NCBI GenBank assembly: GCA_035771175.1
Contig: CM069594.1
Coordinates: 15,657,670 to 15,721,669, forward strand
Reading direction: 5' to 3'
DNA length: 64,000 bases
DNA from: Paratinospora sagittata
Lineage: Eukaryota; Streptophyta; Magnoliopsida; Ranunculales; Menispermaceae
Positions 57,291 through 64,000 of the stretch are shown here, in pieces; position 1 is the first letter of the stretch, and every line of letters begins with the position of its first letter. A program made the position numbers and the translations under genes. The notes under the pieces are model-generated. The model ran no database searches, was not told where the DNA came from, and worked only from the letters and a program-made list of their open reading frames with translations.

Positions 57291-58719
57291 TGTCACACCC
57301 CGCCCGGACGCGCCTAAACCGGCGGTACACTCTCGGACGGGGCGTGCATTTGGAACAATCATAATGGTAATAACAGAGTACGCAGCGGAAATACAGTACA
57401 CAGTACAAATCTGATTTCATATAATTCAGAATACTTTTGTACATAAAATGGTCAAGGGAACATACTCCCAAAATCCCCAATGATTCATACAAAGGGTACA
57501 AAATGTGGGCCCCATAACCTGCACCCAGTCCACCCTAATTTCCTGTGAAAGATTTGATAATATTGGAGTGAGCTTAACGCGCTCAGTGGGTAAATAGTGC
57601 ATGAGTATAACAATTAATAAAGCATACTTCAATATCAAATATCTTAAATACACATGTAAGCATCATAATCAATCAATATGTATGTATGCATGACACCGTC
57701 ACGTACTAATGGTTTGATGAGCGTACATCGCCTGAGTTCACGTACTGGTGTCCTTCCCCGGGCGAAGCCAGGTTCTCACTGTACGTCCCTCCTCAGGAAC
57801 GATGCTCTGGATTCACGTACTGATGTCCCTCCCCGGCGTAGCCAGGTTCACATGTACGTCCCTCTCCAGAGAAATAATATGAATAGTGAGCAATGCTTCT
57901 AACTATTCTATGAGTCATAAACCATATACGTCCCTAGGTGGTGATATGTATGATGCCAATGCATGAACTAGTCTAGTCTACTGGTCTGGTCTTTTCTTGA
58001 CATTTAGACTGACTTTGGCATCGTCTAGTGATCCTTATTAGGGTCGGTATCACGACGTGCAAGGTTAGGACATTCAGGTCATAAACATTATTGATATAAT
58101 GCAGTGTAAATGAATAGTAGACATAATAATAATTGAATGTAAACTTTAATAAAAGTTATGAAACACGCAAACCTATGTTTCGTTCCCCACCTTCAGATTT
58201 GATGCTTTTCTCCGGACAGAACTTTGTTGCACCGCTTTCAGATCTGGCGCTTTCCTCCGGACAGAAATTTGTTGCACCGCACCGGGAGTCTCAAAGACTA
58301 AAAACTTAGAAAGCGTGGAAAGGAGAAGAAAATCCCAAGAGAAGATGATTTTGGTTTGGTGTGAGAAATGAGAATGAGGAGGGTTCCTTATATAGAGATT
58401 TTTGGCGCCTGAACGTTCTGGCAGGCGCCTGAACGTTCTGGCATGCGCCTGAACGTTCTGGCATGGCGCCTGAACGTTCTGGCAGGCGCCTGAACGTTCT
58501 GGCATTGCGCCTGAACGTTCTGGCATGCGCCTGAACGTTCTGGCAGGGCGCCTGAACGTTCTGGCAGGCGCCTGAACGTTCTGGCATTGCGCCTGAACGT
58601 TCTGGCATGCGCCTGAACGTTCTGGCAGGGCGCCTGAACGTTCTGGCAGGCGCCTGAACGTTCTGGCATGGCGCCTGAACGTTCTGGCAGGCGCCTGAAC
58701 GTTCTGGCGTGGTATTACA
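57291..58719 (-). repeat. Element 4 3' LTR (1429 bp) with internal deletion
   Basis: It reads TGTCACACC...GGTATTACA on the plus strand. The roughly 80-100 bp seen in the other copies between the minisatellite and the outer terminus (A-run plus the TACTATTTGGGCAACG segment) is absent, so minisatellite joins GGTATTACA directly at about 58709. The TATA box complement is at 58387-58394. Confidence 0.93.
58405..58709 (-). repeat. U3 minisatellite, 15 units with an 82-bp higher-order repeat (element 4)
   Basis: Fifteen AACGTT cores. Junction types GGCATTGCGCC, GGCATGCGCC, GGCAGGGCGCC and GGCAGGCGCC occur in this order twice, starting at 58501 and 58583. A four-unit block of 82 bp has therefore been duplicated. 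Confidence 0.9.
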
Positions 58720-58956
58720 CTCTACCCCCCTTAAAGGGATTTCGCCCTCGAAATCAAGTCAAGTAGTGATGGGGTTGTCGGCTTGAGAAGTAGCCGCAGG
58801 CTGTGAAGGAGGCCACAGCATGTGTGCAAGACTCTATCCATTGATATTATTTTCAGACATCTGGTAAGTATTGAAGTGAAACAATGTATCAAGATAGGTG
58901 TAAACAATGTTGCATCCTGATATTGATAAGGGAAAATAATACAACGTATCACTTCA
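58720..58956 (-). other. Polypurine tract and 3' untranslated region (element 4)
   Basis: On the minus strand AAGGGGGGTAGAG abuts the LTR. The rest is A/T-rich with no gene. Confidence 0.85.
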
Positions 58957-61900
58957 TCAGTTGGTACTAGAAAACAATTGAGGGTATTTTTGTTTAATTG
59001 TTGATTCTAGTTCCCATGTTGCTTCCTCTATGCCGTGGTGATCCCAGAGCACTTTCACAAGTGGTATGCTACGGCGCCGTAGTTCTTGAGTTTTTGTATC
59101 TAAAATCTGGATTGCTTTCTCCTGGTACGTATTTCCTTCCTCAACCCGAACCTCGACTAAAGGGATGATATGCGAAGGATCAGGACGATACTTGCGAAGC
59201 ATAGATACGTGAAAAACGTCATGAACCTTAGGCATGGATGATGGAAGGGACAGACGATAAGCAAGTTTGCCAATACGTTCAATGATCGGAAATGGACCGA
59301 TATATCGCGGGGAGAGCTTGCCTTTGATCCCAAAGCGTTTGACACCTCGTGTGGGCTGGACTTTCAGAAAAACAAAGTCCCCCTTATCAAATTCTAGAGG
59401 CTGTCGTCGTTTGTCAGCATAGCTCTTCTGTCGACTTTGTGCAACACGAAGTCGTTCCTTTACTAGTGTGATCTTCTCAGAAGTCTCTTGAACTAGTTCA
59501 GGGCCCAACTGCGGTCGGTCTGCCATATCTAACCAGCATACCGGAGATCTGCAAGGCCGACCATAGAGAGCCTCGTATGGTGCCATGCCGATACTAGTTT
59601 GGTAGCTGTTGTTGTATGCAAACTCAGCTAGATGCAAATACTTTGCCCATCCGTCATGAAAGTCCAAAATGCAGCATCGTAGCATGTCTTCTAAGATTTG
59701 GATAAGCCGTTCTGACTGCCCATCAGTCTGAGGGTGGAAGGCGGTGCTCATAGTGATCTTTGAACCCATTCTAGTTTGGAAGCTTTTCCAAAAGTTTGAT
59801 GTGAAGCGAGGGTCTCGATCAGAGACGATCGTGAGTGGTATGCCATGAAGGCGGACGATCTCTCTTTCATAGAGTTCGGCAAGTTTGGCGGGATTATCCG
59901 TGAATTTTATTGGCAAGAAGTGTGCAGACTTGGTAAGTCTGTCAATGATAACCCAGATAGCATCTTGCCCTTTATTATTTCGAGGTAATGCTGTAACAAA
60001 ATCCATTGCGATGTTCTCCCATTTCCATTCTCCAATAGGTAACGGTTGGAGAAGGCCAGAGGGAAGTCTTCGTTCTGCCTTAACTTGTTGGCAAACAAGA
60101 CATCGAGCAACGAAGTCGGCAATGGCCGTCTTCATTCCAGAAAACCAGAATTGTCGCTTGACATCCTGGTACATCTTGTCACCCCCAGGATGCATAGCGT
60201 ATCTCGAACAGTGCATCTCAGTAAGCACGTCTTTCCGAACCTCGGGATCGTTCGGAAGACAAAGACGTTTTGTATAGAAAACGGCGCCGTCGTCAGAAAC
60301 TGACCAATGAGGAAGGTCTTGGCCGCTGAGCAGAAGTTCTCGTTTCTCCATTAACATAGGGTCATTGGCTTGAGTAGCTGAAATCTTGCGAACAAGGTCA
60401 GAGGTAGCTGATAATTGAGAGAGTCGTGGTCTTGGTCCCTCTATGTTCAGTTGTAGGTTAAAGTTCTCCAACTCTGTAGTCAACTTTCCCATTTCGTAGT
60501 TAAGAGTGCAAGCAACATAAGATTTTCTACTCAGGGCATCAGCCACAACATTGGCCTTTCCGGGATGGTACTGGAGTTGAAAGTCATAATCTTTCAAGAA
60601 TTCCAACCATCGTCTTTGGCGGAGGTTAAGGTCTCGCTGAGTGTATATGTACTTAAGACTCTTGTGATCCGAGAAGACCTCGAACCGTTCACCGTAGAGG
60701 TAATGACGCCATAATTTCAGTGCAAACACAATAGCTGCAAGTTCCAAGTCATGCGTTGGGTAAGTACCCTCATGAATTTTCAGTTGCCTGGAGGCATATG
60801 CAACAACTTGGCCTTCTTGCATTAGTACGGCACCTAAGCCTTGGAGAGAGGCATCGGTGTATAATGAAAATCCAATTGCATTTCTTGGAGTGATAAGTAC
60901 AGGCGCTGTCGTGAGGCGTTTTTTCAATTCCTGAAATGATGCTTCACAGGCGGAATTCCAGATAAAACGCACGTCTTTTCGAGTGAGCTTGGTCATAGGT
61001 TCAGCAATCTTTGAGAAATCCTTGATGAAGCGTCTGTAATAGCCAGCCAGACCAAGAAAACTCCTAATCTGAGTAACAGTGGTAGGCTGCTTCCAGTTTA
61101 AGACGGCTTCAACCTTAGAAGGATCGACCTCAATGCCATTGCCTGAAACCACATGGCCGAGGAATTGAACTCTCTGCGCCCAAAATTCGCACTTACTCAA
61201 CTTTGCATACAGTTGGTGTCTTTGTAAGGTCTGGAGGACGATCTTCAAATGTAGTTTATGGTCTTCCTCGGTGGAGGAATATATCAAGATGTCATCCACA
61301 AAAACCACCACAAATCGGTCTAAGTATAACCTGAATATGCGATTCATCAAATCCATGAATGCTGCAGGGGCATTTGTTAGACCGAATGGCATAACTAAGA
61401 ACTCGTAATGTCCGTACCGAGTTCTGAATGCCGTCGTGGGAATGTCGGACTCTCGGATTCGGAGTTGGTGATAACCAGACCGTAAATCAATCTTAGAGAA
61501 GTATTTGGCTTCGCGAAGTTGGTCGAATAAGTCATCGATCCTGGGCAACGGATATCTGTTCTTGATGGTGACGTTATTCAACTTGCGATAATCGATGCAA
61601 AGTCGTAACGAACCATCCTTTTTGCGAACAAACAGAACTGGAGCGCCCCAGGGTGATGAACTCTTTCGGATGAAGCCATTACTCTCTAATTCCTTAAGTT
61701 GTTTGTCTAATTCGACCAGTTCAACATTTGACATTCTGTATGGTGGAATTGAGATAGGCCCTGTCCCAGGTATGAGGTTGATCTCAAAATCGAATTCCCT
61801 AACCGGAGGTAGACCAGGAAGGTCATTAAGAAAAACTGTTGGGAATTCAGATACGACTGGAACATCGCGTACTTCGGGAGGGTACAGAGCTGGTGATTCA

Positions 61901-63675
61901 TTGTCGTTACCAAGAGACAACGCTCGAAGTTGTGACTTGAGAAGGGCAACTGTTGATTTGTGTATCCATTTCCTTGTTCCCTGAATCTTGACAAACTCGC
62001 CTGTAGGCAAAGTTAACTGAACTTGCTTGTTCATACAGTCGATCTTTGCATTCAGTGGTGCCAGCCAGTCCATGCCGAGGATGATGTCGAAGTCATCAAA
62101 ATCCATTACAAAAAGATCGGCATATATTATCTGTTCGGACATTCGAAGCTCACATCGAGAACACTGCAAATGCACGTCAGTACCCGATCCGAACGGTGAT
62201 GTGACATGGAGTGTGATGTGTGTGGGTTCAGGATGCAGGCCTAAATGTCTTACCAATGTTGATGATATAAAAGAATGCGTAGCACCTGAATCAAACAAAA
62301 CATGCACCAATGTATTGAACAAAGGAAAGGTACCTTCGACGACATTATTGTCTGGGAGGGGTTGGTGAGCGATGGCATATGCTCTGCCCTGATTCCGTTG
62401 ACCCTGGTTCTGCTGGGTCTGCCTGGGTTGGGCATTAGTAGCAGGTGGTGCTTGTTGGACTGGAATAGCCGGAATAGGTTGCTGAAGGTGCGGACAAAGA
62501 TGTTTGACATGGCCCTTCTGGCCGCAATTGTAACAAGTCGGCCTGTACTGCTGATTGTTTTGCTGGCCATTCTGATTATGCTGTTGGGTGGGCTGATTGT
62601 GGTGTCGACCACCACCTCTGCCATTGCCGTTACTACGGCCACCTCGTCCATAACGACCGCCACGGCCATGATTTCGAAAACCCTGGTGGTTAGAGTTAAA
62701 AGGTTCAGCCGCAGGTGTTGTGCCTGCATTCGTCGAAACCGGGGCTGGGAGGGCTGGGTTTGGATTGTAGTAGGGCTTTTTCCTGTTGCCCTGTTGTGAG
62801 CCTTGTGGGGAAAATTGTGCAGGTCGTTTGCCCTTATTCATTCGCTGTTCTTGTAAGAGCTTCTCTTGTTCAAAGCTCATGGCCTTGTCAACCACTTCCT
62901 TGTAAATCTTGATATCCAAGATCGATAAGGCTTGCCGAATGTCATGGCGAAGGCCATTATAAAATTTCTCGGACTTATCTCGCTCCGTTGAGATGGTGGA
63001 GAGAGAGTAGACAGATAATTCTTTGAATTTTCCAGCATATTCTCTAACGGTCATGGTGCCCTGATATAACTTTGCAAATTCCTGGCGCTTCTGCTTTGTC
63101 ACCGCGCTGGGAAAATACGCATCAATAAACATTGACTCAAACTGTTGCCAAGTCATATCTGCTATATTGACCCGTGGGTCTTCTTTCACTGTAAGCCACC
63201 ATTTGTTTGCTCCACCAACAAGTTGGTAAGTTGCTAGTGGAATTTTGCGAGTCTCATCGACTCCCATTGCATCAAGAGCCTTCTTTGACTCATCGAGCCA
63301 CTTTTGCACCTCATCAGGATCAATGGTGCCATCGAAAGTAAGAGGTTGTAGTCGCTTGTATTTAGTAATCTGATCGGTTTGAGCTTCCGACCCAAATTTT
63401 ACAGGTGCTTGTACCGTGGCAACCTGACTGGCGGCAGTCTCACGAACGGCAGTTTGAACAGTGACCTTCATCGCCTCAACAAATCCAGCGAAGAAGGTTT
63501 CAATGCTTGAAGGCATGGCAAAGGGTGCGGGTGGTGGTGGTATTGCCTGCCCAGATGTAGTGGCAGTGTCGGGTGTGGCCTGTGCTGTTGTCGGAGGCGG
63601 CGGTTCCTGAATCTCAGGAGGTGCCTCAACTGTGGGACGAACAGTACGTGGCCTTCCTCTCTTCCTGGTTTGCAT
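58957..63675 (-). CDS. Gag-pol polyprotein, intact (element 4)
   Basis: An uninterrupted 1572-codon frame from ATG 63675. Residues: AT-hook-like KRGRPR 5-10; Pro-rich about 15-60; Gag about 110-260; Gly/Arg/Asn-rich linker; CCHC knuckle 381-394; protease D462-S-G-A-T; RT about 650-830 with VDD at 793-795; RNase H from about D941 ([26 protein letters not shown]); integrase HHCC about 1155-1195 and catalytic D1225, D1286, E1322; chromodomain about 1525-1570 (LVKVLW, EATWE, YPQLF). Residue numbers come from the colinear element 1 frame. The protein would self-process by its protease, form particles and make and integrate cDNA. It sits on the element's sense strand 7 bp after a splice-acceptor-like tract. 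Compared with element 1 it has five rather than six A before the chromodomain and keeps the full C-terminus. The Tekay/Del-like assignment is by motif, not by tree. Confidence 0.96.
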   Translation of the reverse strand: MQTRKRGRPRTVRPTVEAPPEIQEPPPPTTAQATPDTATTSGQAIPPPPAPFAMPSSIETFFAGFVEAMKVTVQTAVRETAASQVATVQAPVKFGSEAQTDQITKYKRLQPLTFDGTIDPDEVQKWLDESKKALDAMGVDETRKIPLATYQLVGGANKWWLTVKEDPRVNIADMTWQQFESMFIDAYFPSAVTKQKRQEFAKLYQGTMTVREYAGKFKELSVYSLSTISTERDKSEKFYNGLRHDIRQALSILDIKIYKEVVDKAMSFEQEKLLQEQRMNKGKRPAQFSPQGSQQGNRKKPYYNPNPALPAPVSTNAGTTPAAEPFNSNHQGFRNHGRGGRYGRGGRSNGNGRGGGRHHNQPTQQHNQNGQQNNQQYRPTCYNCGQKGHVKHLCPHLQQPIPAIPVQQAPPATNAQPRQTQQNQGQRNQGRAYAIAHQPLPDNNVVEGTFPLFNTLVHVLFDSGATHSFISSTLVRHLGLHPEPTHITLHVTSPFGSGTDVHLQCSRCELRMSEQIIYADLFVMDFDDFDIILGMDWLAPLNAKIDCMNKQVQLTLPTGEFVKIQGTRKWIHKSTVALLKSQLRALSLGNDNESPALYPPEVRDVPVVSEFPTVFLNDLPGLPPVREFDFEINLIPGTGPISIPPYRMSNVELVELDKQLKELESNGFIRKSSSPWGAPVLFVRKKDGSLRLCIDYRKLNNVTIKNRYPLPRIDDLFDQLREAKYFSKIDLRSGYHQLRIRESDIPTTAFRTRYGHYEFLVMPFGLTNAPAAFMDLMNRIFRLYLDRFVVVFVDDILIYSSTEEDHKLHLKIVLQTLQRHQLYAKLSKCEFWAQRVQFLGHVVSGNGIEVDPSKVEAVLNWKQPTTVTQIRSFLGLAGYYRRFIKDFSKIAEPMTKLTRKDVRFIWNSACEASFQELKKRLTTAPVLITPRNAIGFSLYTDASLQGLGAVLMQEGQVVAYASRQLKIHEGTYPTHDLELAAIVFALKLWRHYLYGERFEVFSDHKSLKYIYTQRDLNLRQRRWLEFLKDYDFQLQYHPGKANVVADALSRKSYVACTLNYEMGKLTTELENFNLQLNIEGPRPRLSQLSATSDLVRKISATQANDPMLMEKRELLLSGQDLPHWSVSDDGAVFYTKRLCLPNDPEVRKDVLTEMHCSRYAMHPGGDKMYQDVKRQFWFSGMKTAIADFVARCLVCQQVKAERRLPSGLLQPLPIGEWKWENIAMDFVTALPRNNKGQDAIWVIIDRLTKSAHFLPIKFTDNPAKLAELYEREIVRLHGIPLTIVSDRDPRFTSNFWKSFQTRMGSKITMSTAFHPQTDGQSERLIQILEDMLRCCILDFHDGWAKYLHLAEFAYNNSYQTSIGMAPYEALYGRPCRSPVCWLDMADRPQLGPELVQETSEKITLVKERLRVAQSRQKSYADKRRQPLEFDKGDFVFLKVQPTRGVKRFGIKGKLSPRYIGPFPIIERIGKLAYRLSLPSSMPKVHDVFHVSMLRKYRPDPSHIIPLVEVRVEEGNTYQEKAIQILDTKTQELRRRSIPLVKVLWDHHGIEEATWELESTIKQKYPQLFSSTN

Positions 63676-63682
63676 TTTCTCA

Positions 63683-63706
63683 CTGGCAAGGAGAAAAGAA
63701 AACCAA
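63683..63706 (-). promoter_or_regulatory. Candidate 3' splice site before gag (element 4)
   Basis: On the minus strand CTTTTCTCCTTGCCAG followed by TGAGAAA and the gag ATG. Confidence 0.58.
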
Positions 63707-64000
63707 GATTAAGAAACTGTAGGTAAGTATAATGTTGTAGTATGCTCAGCAACAATTTCGAGAGTACTGTAATATTAAAATCACTTAGTTTTCTAAGTAG
63801 AGTGTAAAGTTGTTGTTGAGGAATCAAAGAATCTTATATATCTCGTATGTGTGGCCATGGTGTAAAAACAAACAAGGTTAGAATGTTTATATAATAAGTA
63901 GAAAACGTTGCAAATATTTAAAATGATTTTGTTTTGGTGTTCGTGAACATACATATATTTCATTGAAAATCCATACGAGTCATAAGAATTCTAAGATTTG
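63707..64000 (-). other. Start of the spacer upstream of gag (element 4)
   Basis: Homologous to the end of the spacer in element 1 (about 11860-12152). No gene; cut by the window edge. Confidence 0.75.

Larger units (their letters stand above)
57291..64000 (-). mobile_element. Element 4: copy with intact gag-pol on the minus strand (5' part outside the window)
   Basis: The 3' LTR, polypurine tract, full gag-pol and part of the spacer upstream of gag are present. The extra ORF, PBS and 5' LTR would lie beyond 64000. This is the only copy here whose gag-pol has no visible lesion, so it is the best candidate for an autonomous element. Its 3' LTR, however, has lost the A-run segment near the LTR terminus. 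Confidence 0.93.

Overview
The window is plant heterochromatin: a tandem satellite array (monomer about 410 bp) interrupted by four copies of one Ty3/gypsy LTR-retrotransposon family. I see no host protein-coding gene and no tRNA, rRNA or CRISPR locus. A flowering plant is indicated by the primer-binding site (TGGTATCAGAGC, complementary to plant initiator tRNA-Met), by the gag-pol order PR-RT-RNaseH-IN-chromodomain typical of Tekay/Del-like chromoviruses, and by an extra ORF resembling the family annotated as 'putative plant transposon protein'. I cannot name the species.

Layout. 1-7285: satellite with higher-order repeats. 7291-18450: element 1 (+), complete, 5-bp target duplication TCTTC. 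18456-28047: satellite continues. 28048-38066: element 2 (+), 5' end truncated, the oldest and most damaged copy. 38067-43315: satellite, more diverged. 43321-53842: element 3 (-), complete, target duplication TAAAA, gag-pol broken. 53848-57285: satellite. 57291-64000: element 4 (-), 3' LTR and an intact 1572-codon gag-pol; its 5' part lies beyond the window. Once the elements are removed, the satellite pieces join into one array of about 25.6 kb.

Element architecture: LTR (TG...CA, 1.2-1.6 kb), tRNA-iMet PBS, A/T-rich leader, extra sense ORF (530 codons), about 0.75 kb spacer, single-frame gag-pol, polypurine tract, LTR. Both the extra ORF and gag start a few bases after a sequence that looks like a canonical plant 3' splice site. 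This suggests that alternative splicing of one genomic RNA decides which protein is made.

The most unusual feature is a 20/21-bp minisatellite in each LTR, directly upstream of the TATA box. Its copy number changes between elements and between the two LTRs of one element (21 vs 5, 10 vs 3), although the rest of each LTR pair is almost identical. In the satellite, a specific 8-monomer higher-order repeat of 3240 bp recurs, with 5-, 6- and 9-monomer derivatives.
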